Part shown: positions 1 to 7,770 of the stretch, piece by piece
Position numbering within the stretch: the first letter of the stretch is position 1
Layout of the letters: every line of letters begins with the position of its first letter
From: RBG-16-64-43 sp035288225
GTDB taxonomy: Bacteria; Chloroflexota; Anaerolineae; Anaerolineales; RBG-16-64-43
NCBI GenBank assembly: GCA_035288225.1
Contig: DATEAT010000036.1
Span: 1 to 64,000 of the forward strand
DNA: 64,000 bases
Reading direction: 5' to 3'
Translations under genes and position numbers: made by a program
The notes under the pieces: generated by a model
What the model was told of the DNA's origin: nothing
Databases searched by the model: none
Seen by the model: only the letters and a program-made list of their open reading frames with translations

Positions 1-204
1 GATTGGGGAACCCTGCGCGGGAAGGTGGGAGGATCGATGAATGCCGACGTGACGGGCGGCATGGCCTCCAAAGTCCAGGGCATGCTCGACCTGATGGGCA
101 ACATGCCCGGGCTACGCGCGTTCATCTATTCTGGCGAAAGCGTAGGCACCACCCGTCGGGTGCTGCTCGGCGAAGAGGTAGAGGGAACGTGGATTCAGGA
201 CTGA
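1..204 (+). CDS. Isopentenyl phosphate kinase, C-terminal fragment
   Basis: Only the last 67 codons lie in the window; the reading frame is open from base 1 to a TGA at 202-204. The segment DVTGGMASKVQGML, followed by a short hydrophobic strand and a terminal GTTRRVLLG-type loop, is typical of the C-terminus of the amino acid kinase fold as found in isopentenyl phosphate kinase. That enzyme phosphorylates isopentenyl phosphate to IPP in the cytoplasm. The next gene, a GHMP-family mevalonate decarboxylase, starts 16 bases before this stop codon, so the two are probably translationally coupled, and the neighbour supports the assignment. Other amino acid kinases (glutamate 5-kinase, acetylglutamate kinase) share the fold, but TGGMASKV and the neighbour favour isopentenyl phosphate kinase. 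The N-terminal ATP site cannot be checked. Confidence 0.8.
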   Translation, partial: DWGTLRGKVGGSMNADVTGGMASKVQGMLDLMGNMPGLRAFIYSGESVGTTRRVLLGEEVEGTWIQD

Positions 205-1169
205 GCGCGACGGCCCGCGCGCACCCGAACATCGCGCTCATCAAATACTGGGGCAACCGTGACGACGCCTTGCGGCTGCCCGCCAACCCATCGATTTCCT
301 TCAACCTTTCCGGCCTTGAGACGACAACTCGCGTCGCCTTTGAACCGAGTTTGGCGGCCGACAGCATCGAGATTGACGGCCTGGCGGCGCAGGGGCCGGC
401 CGCCGAGCGCGTGGTGCGTCATCTCGATCACATTCGCGCGTTGAGCGGGCAGGGCGCACGGGCGAGCGTCGTCAGCCGCAGCAATTTCCCTGCCGGGACG
501 GGCATCGCCTCCTCCGCCTCGGCCTTTGCCTCGCTCACCGTGGCGGCCTGCGCCGCGTCGGGTTTATCCCTGTCTGAGGATCACCTCTCACGCATCGCCC
601 GCCTCGGCTCGGGGTCCGCGGCGCGTTCGATCCCCGACGGGTTCGTCGCCCTCGAAACGGGCGCGCACGATGAGCAGGCCTTCGCCCACTCCCTGGCCGC
701 CCCCACCCACTGGAATCTGGTCGATTGCATTGCGCTGGTCAGCCGCGAGCCGAAATCGGTGGGCTCGAGCGAAGGGCACCGCTTGGCCGCGACCAGCCCA
801 CTTCAGCTGGCACGCGTGGAGGATGCGTCGCGGCGGTTTGAGGCGTGCCGGCGGGCCATCCAGGAAAAGGACTTTCTCCAACTCGCCGAGGTCGTCGAGC
901 AGGATTGCCTGATGATGCATGCGGTAATGATGACCTCACGCCCGTCTCTCCTCTACTGGCTTCCCGCCACGGTGCGCATCCTGCATGAGGTTCGCGAGTG
1001 GCGCGCGCACGGGTTGGCGGCAGCCTTCACCGTCGACGCCGGCCCGAACGTGCATTGTCTGTGCGAAGCCGCCTCGCTCGAGCAAGTAGTCTCTCGTCTC
1101 TCTCACATACCGGAAGTCACCCAGGTCATTGTCTGTCACCCCGCACCAGGCGCAGTGCGGGTTCCCTGA
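189..1169 (+). CDS. Mevalonate (di)phosphate decarboxylase, GHMP family
   Basis: 326 aa from a GTG start at 189; the GAGGTAGAGGG just upstream acts as ribosome-binding site. The frame stays open further upstream, but homology begins here at SATARAHPNIALIKYWGN. GHMP-family signatures are NIALIKYWGN (substrate loop), NFPAGTGIASSASAFA (glycine/serine-rich phosphate-binding loop), RLGSGSAARSI, and TVDAGPNVH, which carries the catalytic aspartate. The family decarboxylates mevalonate 5-diphosphate to IPP, or mevalonate 5-phosphate to isopentenyl phosphate. Because an isopentenyl phosphate kinase gene overlaps its 5' end, I infer that the monophosphate may be the true substrate, as in the Roseiflexus castenholzii enzyme. 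The sequence alone does not settle this. The KYWGN asparagine replaces the lysine usual in classical diphosphate decarboxylases (KYWGK). Confidence 0.9.
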   Translation: MDSGLSATARAHPNIALIKYWGNRDDALRLPANPSISFNLSGLETTTRVAFEPSLAADSIEIDGLAAQGPAAERVVRHLDHIRALSGQGARASVVSRSNFPAGTGIASSASAFASLTVAACAASGLSLSEDHLSRIARLGSGSAARSIPDGFVALETGAHDEQAFAHSLAAPTHWNLVDCIALVSREPKSVGSSEGHRLAATSPLQLARVEDASRRFEACRRAIQEKDFLQLAEVVEQDCLMMHAVMMTSRPSLLYWLPATVRILHEVREWRAHGLAAAFTVDAGPNVHCLCEAASLEQVVSRLSHIPEVTQVIVCHPAPGAVRVP

Positions 1170-1262
1170 TCGGTTCTCGCACTCCCACGCTGCCGGATGA
1201 GTGGATGGTGAGCAATCCGCGGCGGGCACCCCGTGACGATCCCAAGAATCCCGAAAGTCGAA

Positions 1263-1271
1263 TGATATAAT
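1263..1271 (+). promoter_or_regulatory. Extended -10 promoter for rseP
   Basis: TGATATAAT is a perfect extended -10 element (TGn plus TATAAT at 1266-1271), 42 bases before the rseP ATG. No good -35 hexamer is found at the normal distance, which is usual for extended -10 promoters. The hexamer and its flanks (TCGAATGnTATAATC) recur at 11278-11292. Confidence 0.6.
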
Positions 1272-1312
1272 CCCGCAATCGTTTCCGGATTTCGAATGAG
1301 GTCAACTCACCT

Positions 1313-2368
1313 ATGCTCTCTCTGGTACCCGGCTGGCTGTTGACGATCTTGTTGCTGGGCGCGCTCATCCTGATACACGAACTGGGGCACTTCACCGTGG
1401 CGCGGCTGACCGGCGTTAAGGTCGAAGAATTCGGCTTCGGCTACCCGCCGCGGCTGTTTACGCTCTTCGAACTCGGCGGGACCAAATTCACTATCAATGC
1501 GATTCCCTTCGGAGGCTTTGTCCGCCCCGCGGGGGAGGATGATCCGAGCATCGCTGGCGGCCTGGCCAGCGCGAGCAAACGTGTTCGCGCCGCTGTCTTG
1601 CTGGCCGGGGTTGGCGCCAACTTGCTTACTGCGCTCATCGTGTTCACGATCGGATTCAAGATCGGCTGGCCGGACCGGGTGGTGATTCGCTCTGTCGTGC
1701 CGGAAGCGCCGGCTGCGACGGCCGGCCTGCAGACAGGCGATATGGTGCTCACGGTGAATGGGCGCCAGGTGCACCAGAGCGCGGATTTGGCCGATGCGAC
1801 CTACCAGCACCTCGGTCAACCGCTTGTGCTCGTGATCGAGCGCGACCAGGAACAGTTGTCGTTCGAGGTGACCCCGCGCACCGCCTGGCCGGAAGGCCAG
1901 GGCCCGATGGGCATCGAGATGCAGGCCCAGGTGGTGGGTACGTATACCTGGTTCCAGTCGGCCGGACGATCCGTTCAGACGATCGCAGAGCAAGCCTGGT
2001 TGCTGCTTACGCTGCCGGCCCGCCTCATTCAGGGATCGATCAGCGCCAGTGAGGCGCGACCGATCGGTATCGTCGGCCTCTACGACCTGACCTCGCGCAC
2101 GATTGAGACGGCGCAACAGACGAGTCAGTGGGTCATTCTGGTGCAATGGATGGGGCTGATCAGCACCGCGCTGGCGCTGGGCAATCTGCTCCCCATCCCG
2201 GCTTTGGATGGCGGACGTCTGATGTTTGTCTTGCTCGAGGCGGTGCGCGGACGGCGCATCTCGCCGGATCGGGAGCGTGCGGTGCATGCGCTGGGTTTTG
2301 TCATGTTGCTGGGGCTGATGATCTACATCAGCTATCTGGATCTGGTTCGTCCGGTCATCCCCCGTTGA
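1313..2368 (+). CDS. rseP: Site-2 zinc metalloprotease RseP/RasP (M50)
   Basis: 351 aa integral membrane protease that cuts substrates, classically anti-sigma factors and signal-peptide remnants, within the membrane. The first membrane segment carries the zinc motif HELGH at about residues 23-27. A PDZ domain follows (about 125-190, with PAATAGLQTGD and VNGRQV). A late membrane segment holds NLLPIPALDGGR, which supplies the third zinc ligand (the LDG aspartate). The length fits the family. Start ATG 1313 is followed at once by the hydrophobic segment. In bacteria that use the MEP pathway this gene commonly sits next to dxr; here it follows mevalonate-route genes. The HEAT-repeat gene begins 8 bases downstream, suggesting co-transcription. 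Confidence 0.95.
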   Translation: MLSLVPGWLLTILLLGALILIHELGHFTVARLTGVKVEEFGFGYPPRLFTLFELGGTKFTINAIPFGGFVRPAGEDDPSIAGGLASASKRVRAAVLLAGVGANLLTALIVFTIGFKIGWPDRVVIRSVVPEAPAATAGLQTGDMVLTVNGRQVHQSADLADATYQHLGQPLVLVIERDQEQLSFEVTPRTAWPEGQGPMGIEMQAQVVGTYTWFQSAGRSVQTIAEQAWLLLTLPARLIQGSISASEARPIGIVGLYDLTSRTIETAQQTSQWVILVQWMGLISTALALGNLLPIPALDGGRLMFVLLEAVRGRRISPDRERAVHALGFVMLLGLMIYISYLDLVRPVIPR

Positions 2369-2376
2369 GGCTCGCT

Positions 2377-3342
2377 GTGGCTAACCCCGAACGATTCGAA
2401 GCCGGCATGGGGGAACTTGGAGCAGACGACCACCGCGTTCCAGTGACCCATCTGCACTGGTTTTCCGATCTGGATACCGACCAGGCGTGCGGCTTCCGCA
2501 AGACCTTCGGCGGCTTGCCGCTCGACGCGCGGCGGCGCTTGCTGGAGCAGATGGCCGAGGCCGCCGAAGACAACTTCGAATTGGATTTTGCTGCTATCGG
2601 GCGGGCAGCGCTCGACGATGAAGACAGCGAGGTTCGCCGTCTCGGAATCGAAGCGCTGTGGGAAAGCAAGGACGCGCAACTGGGTGAGCGCTTCTTGGGC
2701 ATGCTGACCGGCGACCCGGCCGAGGAGGTACGCGCCCAGGCGGCCAGCGCGCTGGGGCTCTTCGTTATGTTGCACGATTTCGAAGAGCTGCGACCCGAGC
2801 TTGGGCAGCGGATTGAGGCGCGGCTGATGGCCGTCGTCCTGAGCGCCGCCCCGCTGGCGATTCGGCGGCGAGCCGTCGAGTCGATGGGCTACTCGTCGCG
2901 GACCGAAGTGCCAGATCTCTTGCGCGCGGCAATAGCCGACCCTCAGCCGGAGATGAAAGGCAGTGCCTTGATGGCCATGGGGCGCACGGTCGACAGCCGA
3001 TTGTGGGGATCGACTGTTCTCGGCGAGCTGCGCAACCCGTCTCCCGCCATCCGCTTCCAAGCCGTAGGGGCTGCGGGATCTCTAGGGCTGAAGAGTGCGG
3101 TCCCAGAATTGACCGAGCTGCTCAATGACAGCGATCGCGAGATACGCGAGCAGGCTATCTGGGCGTTGGGCGAGATCGGGGGCGAGCGGGCGCGCCGCGC
3201 CCTTGAGCGCCTGCAGCGGTCGGCCAGCGGGGGCGAGCGTCAACTGATCGAGGAGGCGCTTGACAACCTCGAGTTTCAGAGCGGCCTGGGCGAGTTTCGT
3301 CTACTCGACGTGGATGGCGCGGGCAAAGGCCCGCTCAATTGA
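2377..3342 (+). CDS. HEAT-repeat protein of unknown role
   Basis: 321 aa from a GTG at 2377, preceded by GAGG (2367-2370); ATG 2407 is a possible alternative start. After about 50 residues the protein is a run of alpha-helical HEAT/PBS-lyase-like repeats. These show as recurring ALDDEDSEVRRLGIEAL, DPAEEVRAQAASALG, NPSPAIRFQAVGAAG and DSDREIREQAIWALGEIG units, giving a solenoid over most of its length. Such solenoids usually bind partner proteins. There is no signal peptide or membrane segment. It lies directly behind rseP and is probably co-transcribed, so a link to that protease is possible but not shown. No catalytic motif is visible. Confidence 0.85.
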   Translation: MANPERFEAGMGELGADDHRVPVTHLHWFSDLDTDQACGFRKTFGGLPLDARRRLLEQMAEAAEDNFELDFAAIGRAALDDEDSEVRRLGIEALWESKDAQLGERFLGMLTGDPAEEVRAQAASALGLFVMLHDFEELRPELGQRIEARLMAVVLSAAPLAIRRRAVESMGYSSRTEVPDLLRAAIADPQPEMKGSALMAMGRTVDSRLWGSTVLGELRNPSPAIRFQAVGAAGSLGLKSAVPELTELLNDSDREIREQAIWALGEIGGERARRALERLQRSASGGERQLIEEALDNLEFQSGLGEFRLLDVDGAGKGPLN

Positions 3343-3438
3343 GGCGGGCCGCGCCGCGCAGCCGGTCGCGAGGCGTGCACCCGCATCGGTAGAACCGCTC
3401 TCCTCTAACACGCTGCAGCTCACGCGAGGTGGGTCGGC

Positions 3439-3981
3439 ATGCCTGCAGATCGCCCGACGCTGGTCTTCGATCTCGAAACCAAGTCTCTGGCCGAAGAGGT
3501 AGGCGGCTGGGACCAAATCCACCGCCTTGGATTGTCGGCGGCCGTTGTGCTCGACACGACCAGCGGCCTGTATGCCCGTTACACTGAGGCGGATGCAGGC
3601 CGGCTGATTGACCACCTGCGTTCCGCCGGCCTGGTCATCGGCTACAACATCCTGCGCTTCGACTATCGCGTGCTCGAGCCTTACGGGGGTGAGGGCCTTG
3701 CCGCGCTCCCTACGATTGACCTGCTCGACCATCTGCACCGGGCGCTTGGGTTTCGCCTGCCCTTGGACTCGGTGGCCGAAGCTACATTGGGGGAGGCCAA
3801 GTCCGGTGAGGGAACCTTGGCCGTGCAATGGTATCGCGCGGGGGAAATCGAGAAGGTACTCGATTACTGCCAGAAGGACGTTGAGTTGACGTGGCGGGTT
3901 TACGAACATGGGCGCACGCACCATCAGGTGTCCTATCGCGACCGCAGCTACCGCAAACGATCGGTCAGTGTGGCCTGGTGA
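3439..3981 (+). CDS. RNase H-like 3'-5' exonuclease domain protein (DEDDy type)
   Basis: 180 aa. The three exonuclease motifs of the DEDD superfamily are readable: FDLET near the N-terminus (Asp and Glu), GYNILRFDYRVL in the middle (Asn-x-x-x-Phe-Asp), and LDYCQKDVELT near residue 148, with the YxxxD pattern of the DEDDy class. This fold removes nucleotides from DNA or RNA 3' ends using two metal ions. The protein is a stand-alone domain close to the nuclease part of proteins annotated as YprB-like or RNase H-like; its substrate is unknown. Start ATG 3439 has GAGGTG 9 bases upstream. Confidence 0.8.
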   Translation: MPADRPTLVFDLETKSLAEEVGGWDQIHRLGLSAAVVLDTTSGLYARYTEADAGRLIDHLRSAGLVIGYNILRFDYRVLEPYGGEGLAALPTIDLLDHLHRALGFRLPLDSVAEATLGEAKSGEGTLAVQWYRAGEIEKVLDYCQKDVELTWRVYEHGRTHHQVSYRDRSYRKRSVSVAW

Positions 3982-4022
3982 CCAGAGATCAGAGCGGAGA
4001 GGCGGCGCGGACGAGGATGAGC

Positions 4023-4310
4023 ATGGAGCACTCTCACGAACGGCTGCACGCCATCGTGGAAGGCGGCGTCCAGGGAGTTGGCTACCGGGTTTTTGTTGTG
4101 CGGACGGCGGGGGCTCTCGCGCTGCACGGCTGGGTCCGAAATCGTTTCGATGGCAGTGTGGAGGTGATGGCCGAGGGCGAACGTGCTTCGCTCGAGTCCC
4201 TGGTCCGCGATCTCAAGCGCGGGCCGCGCGCGGCCTCGGTGGGGCAGGTGGCCGTGGAATGGCAGCCCGCGACGATGGAGTTCGCCGGCTTCCGAATTCG
4301 TTACGTATGA
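4023..4310 (+). CDS. acyP: Acylphosphatase
   Basis: 95 aa, the normal family length. It hydrolyses the carboxyl-phosphate bond of acylphosphates. The signature GGVQGVGYRVFV holds the catalytic arginine and phosphate-binding loop, and GWVRNRFDGSVEV holds the catalytic asparagine. ATG 4023 is chosen because GAGG lies 6 bases upstream; ATG 4017 (two residues longer) has that GAGG directly against it. It ends 10 bases before the convergent gene on the other strand. Confidence 0.93.
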   Translation: MEHSHERLHAIVEGGVQGVGYRVFVVRTAGALALHGWVRNRFDGSVEVMAEGERASLESLVRDLKRGPRAASVGQVAVEWQPATMEFAGFRIRYV

Positions 4311-4319
4311 TCGAACACG

Positions 4320-5975
4320 TTACGCTGCGCGGCCGCCCATCAGCGCCGGGATCTCACTGAGCCGGCCGTCTTCGTAGCGCCACACTTCCGACTCGTATCC
4401 TCGCGAGGCGGAAAGCGCTACACAGAAAGCCGCTCCGACGCCTGGTTCGTCGCGCAGCAACCGCGTGTACTCAACGTACTGCTGGCCCTTTATCCGCGAG
4501 TCGACCCCGGCCGCAGTATTGCTGTATTCGCTCACCATCAGCAGTTTCCCTGGATGGCGCTGGCGAATGACCTCGTAGAATTTGCCCCCCTGTTGCGAAT
4601 GCATCTCTTCCGCGCGAGTCCAGAAGCAGTGCACGCCAATCCAATCTGCGGCGAGGGCGGCACTATCGGCCTGCTGAAGGAAGGCTAGCGCATCCTGGCG
4701 CAGTCCGTCCACCGTCGCACCGGGAGCCAGGCCCGGGAAACCGAACTTGGCATCCGGGAAGCGTTGGCGCAGGCGAGATACTGTCTCCTGGAACCAGCGG
4801 CTGAACCCGCCGCCGTCCATCCACGTACGCTCGCACCCCTCGCTGCTCAGGTTGGGTTCGTGGTGAACCTCGAAGTAGCGGATACCCATGCGGTAATGGC
4901 GCTGCAGATCGGCTTGCACGCTTTCGACGAACTCACTGGCCGCCACGGCCCGCGTCGCCAAGTCTCCAACGAGGCGAACCAGAATGAACATCTCCGGATT
5001 GAGCGCGCGCATCTGCATCACGCTGGCATCGGGGGCGCTTGCGAGCAACTTGACGGCCTCCAGGCGTGCGTGGCGCGCAGCCTGGACATCGGCCTCGGTC
5101 AGCGGGCCATCCATGCGCCCGTGCACGCCCACCAGGCACTTCTGGGCCGCCCAAGGGTAGGAGGCGGTAGGCAGCTCAGACAGGCCCTTCGCATTCCCAG
5201 CTCGGCCTGGCCAGATCAGATAGGGCGTCGGGTCGAGAATGTCCTTCGGGTAGCGCGTCAGGCCCGCTGCTGTGGCGCCGATCCTTTTCAGCGTCAGGTG
5301 AAGGTGGCTGCCGGTCGAGTTGCCGGTTGAATCTGCGAGCCCCACCCGAGCGCCCATGCCCAGCACCTGGTTGACGGAGACCAACGGGCGATTGAGATGG
5401 GCGTAGACCGTCTGGTACCCGTCGCGATGCTGGATGCGAACGTGCCGGCCGTAGAGGTGTCGCCCGTGCCCATCGTGAACCTCGAACACGGTTCCTTCCG
5501 CGCAGGCATACACATTGGCGTTCATCGGAGCGCGTACATCCACCCCTTCATGACCCGGGAGGCCGTAGCGCCGGTAAATCGCGGGGTTCGCGCCGAAGGC
5601 CTGCGTGATCACGGCGTAGTCGGTCGGCCAGCGCAACGCAAATGGATACGTCTCTCGCCCGTACCGGTCGTTGACCGCGATCCGCATCGCCAGCAGCGCT
5701 TGAAGTTCGGCCGGTGTCTTGGCCAGGAGCGGGTCGAGGCGCACCTCGGGGAAGTGCTCATTGAGCCAGGGGATGACTGCGCCATGCACCGGGTGGCCCA
5801 GGTAACCGTTGGGCGCATCCACGACGCTGATCGTCTGGCTGGGGGCCATGTGGCGGCCGGCATTCTCGGCATCGCCGGTAATTGCCACGCCAAAGGCCAT
5901 GACGTAATCCCGCACGGCCCGGACCCAATTCCAGTAGTCCGGGCGGGGCAGAAGCAGAATCTGGTATTCGGGCAT
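4320..5975 (-). CDS. M23 (LytM) peptidase fused to a glycoside hydrolase-like TIM barrel
   Basis: 551 aa. Residues about 1-115 match nothing I recognise. Residues about 118-255 are an M23 zinc endopeptidase with a full ligand set: GHEGVD (H142, D146), YAHL (H193) and GSHLHL (H224, H226). Residues about 285-551 look like a clan-A glycoside hydrolase barrel: FEVHHEPN near 371-375 resembles the acid/base Asn-Glu type strand end, followed by IGVHCFW and LLMVSEYSNT, where the glutamate could be the nucleophile. Together these could cut both the peptide and the glycan part of a wall polymer. There is no signal peptide or lipobox; the N-terminus is charged and aromatic (MPEYQILLLPRPDYWNW), which is odd for a wall hydrolase. 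The barrel assignment is moderate; the M23 part is firm. Confidence 0.8.
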   Translation of the reverse strand: MPEYQILLLPRPDYWNWVRAVRDYVMAFGVAITGDAENAGRHMAPSQTISVVDAPNGYLGHPVHGAVIPWLNEHFPEVRLDPLLAKTPAELQALLAMRIAVNDRYGRETYPFALRWPTDYAVITQAFGANPAIYRRYGLPGHEGVDVRAPMNANVYACAEGTVFEVHDGHGRHLYGRHVRIQHRDGYQTVYAHLNRPLVSVNQVLGMGARVGLADSTGNSTGSHLHLTLKRIGATAAGLTRYPKDILDPTPYLIWPGRAGNAKGLSELPTASYPWAAQKCLVGVHGRMDGPLTEADVQAARHARLEAVKLLASAPDASVMQMRALNPEMFILVRLVGDLATRAVAASEFVESVQADLQRHYRMGIRYFEVHHEPNLSSEGCERTWMDGGGFSRWFQETVSRLRQRFPDAKFGFPGLAPGATVDGLRQDALAFLQQADSAALAADWIGVHCFWTRAEEMHSQQGGKFYEVIRQRHPGKLLMVSEYSNTAAGVDSRIKGQQYVEYTRLLRDEPGVGAAFCVALSASRGYESEVWRYEDGRLSEIPALMGGRAA

Positions 5976-6023
5976 CGAAAACCCCGCGAAAAGGGCTGAA
6001 ATCGCACCTGATGCAGCAGTTCC

Positions 6024-6728
6024 TTAGGGTGCAAATCCCAGGCCACGTTCCCGCAGGGAAACGAACCGCCCCTGGCCGATAATCAGGTGGTCGAGCACCT
6101 GCAGGTCGAGCAGCTTGCCGGCCTCGACCAGCGAACGGGTGAGCGCTACATCCTCGGGGCTGGGCGAGGGATCGCCGCTCGGATGATTGTGAACGACGAT
6201 CAGCCCGGCCGCGTTGTGGCGCAGCGCCTCGCGAAACACCTCGCCGATGCGCACCAGCGAGGTGTTGAGAGACCCGCGGTACACCTCAGCGATGCGCACG
6301 AGCCTATTGCGCGTGTCGAGTAGCAAGACGCGCAGATGCTCCTGATCGAGCGCGCTCATCTCGTATTGGACCAGCGCGGCGGCTTGCGCCGGCGAGGCAA
6401 CGCTGGGCCGGTCCTCGGGAGGCAGGCTGGCAATCCGGCGACCAAGCTCGATGGCCGCCAACAGCGTGCAGGCCTTGGAAGGACCGACGCCGGGCAGGCG
6501 GCACAGCTCCGCCGGCACAGCGCGCTGCAATCCCGCCAGGCCGCCGATCCGCTGCAGGAGGTCCTGTCCGACCTGGATGGCGCTTCGCCCGCGGGCGCCC
6601 ACGCGCACCAGCAGGGCCAGCAATTCCGCGTGGCTGAGGGCCTGAGGGCCGAGTGCGATGAGTCTCTCGCGGGGCCGGTCTTGCGCGGGCAGGTCGCGAA
6701 TGCGGTAGGATTGATCCCTGTCGCTCAT
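6024..6728 (-). CDS. radC: RadC family JAB/MPN protein
   Basis: 234 aa, the usual RadC length. An N-terminal helix-hairpin-helix region (LCRLPGVGPSKACTLLAAIE) is followed by the JAB1/MPN metallo-domain with HNHPSGDPSPSPEDV, the HxHx(7)-D zinc motif of the family. RadC was linked historically to DNA repair, but its biochemical role is still unclear. The start MSDRDQSYRIRDLPAQDRPRE fits the conserved family N-terminus. It is divergent from the RNase H gene. Confidence 0.95.
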   Translation of the reverse strand: MSDRDQSYRIRDLPAQDRPRERLIALGPQALSHAELLALLVRVGARGRSAIQVGQDLLQRIGGLAGLQRAVPAELCRLPGVGPSKACTLLAAIELGRRIASLPPEDRPSVASPAQAAALVQYEMSALDQEHLRVLLLDTRNRLVRIAEVYRGSLNTSLVRIGEVFREALRHNAAGLIVVHNHPSGDPSPSPEDVALTRSLVEAGKLLDLQVLDHLIIGQGRFVSLRERGLGFAP

Positions 6729-6847
6729 GGTCCCCCTTTCGAATGAACGCAGGCGCCGCCAGTCTACGGCAGAAACGCTCCGCGCGCAATTCTCACTTGG
6801 GGTCAGGGGCGCACCGCTCAGAGTGGGAGTCCACAGGAGGTTCCGTC

Positions 6848-7756
6848 GTGCCGATTCGTTCGCCTCGCAAGAACCCGACGGCCGTGGTCGAAATCTACAC
6901 CGATGGCTCGGCTTCCCCTAACCCAGGCCCTGGCGGGTGGGCCGCGGTCGTGGTCGAGGCGGGTCGGCGGCGAGATCTATCTGGGGGAGAAGCCCGCACG
7001 ACAAACAACCGCATGGAGTTGCGCGCCGCGCTTGAGGCGCTTCTGGTGCTGCCGCGCTCGAAACAAATACGCGTGCACACTGACTCGCAATATTTGCGTC
7101 TGGGCATTACCGAGTATCTTGCTTACTGGGAGAGCGCGGGCTGGAAGACGCGCGCCCGGCAGCCGGTGGCCAACCAGGATCTGTGGCAGGCATTGGTGGA
7201 AGCCCTCGCAGGCCGCACGGTGACCTGGGTGTGGGTCCGCGGGCATGCAGGCAACCCGTTCAATGAGGCGGCCGACCAGCTTGCACAGAAAGCCGCTTCG
7301 CGCTACCGGCAACCCCCCGCCGCAGCTCGCGCCCACGCCGGCGGATGCAACGCGTACCTCGGAGCATCGGCCTCGACCCTGCATGCGCGTTGGGCGGCCG
7401 TGCTGGAGTGCCGCGGAGCGCAAACCGCCGCCTCCGGAGAAGCGTCCGGCTCGACCGCTAACGCGCTGTTCTTGCATGCGGCGCTTTACGCGCTGCGTCA
7501 CTCGCCGAGCGATAGGCCGCTGACGGTGCACGCCTCGGCGCGTTACCTGGTGGATGGCGCGACACACAGCCTGCAGCGCTGGCGCACCAACGGCTGGCGT
7601 ACCACCGCCGGCAGCCCGGTCCGGCATCGTGAATTGTGGGAGGCAATTGCGCAATTGATCGCGAAAAGAGAGGTGCGCTGGGTGTGGGAGGCTTCCTCAT
7701 CCCTGCTTGAGGAAGCTGAGGCACTCGCCGCTGGCCGGCGGGGCAAGCGGCTTTGA
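6848..7756 (+). CDS. rnhA: Ribonuclease HI with a second, degenerate RNase H domain
   Basis: 302 aa from a GTG at 6848, chosen because a perfect AGGAGG (6835-6840) lies 7 bases upstream; the longer open frame to 6743 has no such site. Residues about 12-150 form an active-looking RNase HI: YTDGSASPNPGPGGW (first Asp), NNRMEL (Glu), HTDSQYL (second Asp), RGHAGNPFNEAAD (His and last Asp). It would cut the RNA strand of RNA/DNA hybrids. Residues about 165-295 repeat the same fold (SARYLVDGATHSLQRWRTNGW mirrors the first copy's SQYLRLGITEYLAYWESAGW), but the four acidic positions are lost. The second copy is therefore probably a structural or binding module. The duplication looks internal and old. 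Confidence 0.9.
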   Translation: MPIRSPRKNPTAVVEIYTDGSASPNPGPGGWAAVVVEAGRRRDLSGGEARTTNNRMELRAALEALLVLPRSKQIRVHTDSQYLRLGITEYLAYWESAGWKTRARQPVANQDLWQALVEALAGRTVTWVWVRGHAGNPFNEAADQLAQKAASRYRQPPAAARAHAGGCNAYLGASASTLHARWAAVLECRGAQTAASGEASGSTANALFLHAALYALRHSPSDRPLTVHASARYLVDGATHSLQRWRTNGWRTTAGSPVRHRELWEAIAQLIAKREVRWVWEASSSLLEEAEALAAGRRGKRL

Positions 7757-7770
7757 GGCTGGATGAGCCG

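Noticed and set aside
1307..2287. 326-codon minus-strand frame opposite rseP
   Set aside because: Shadow of rseP; low-complexity Arg/His/Gln product with no motif.
6743..6847. Upstream extension of the RNase H gene to ATG 6743
   Set aside because: AGGAGG sits directly before GTG 6848, and the extra 35 residues match no family sequence.
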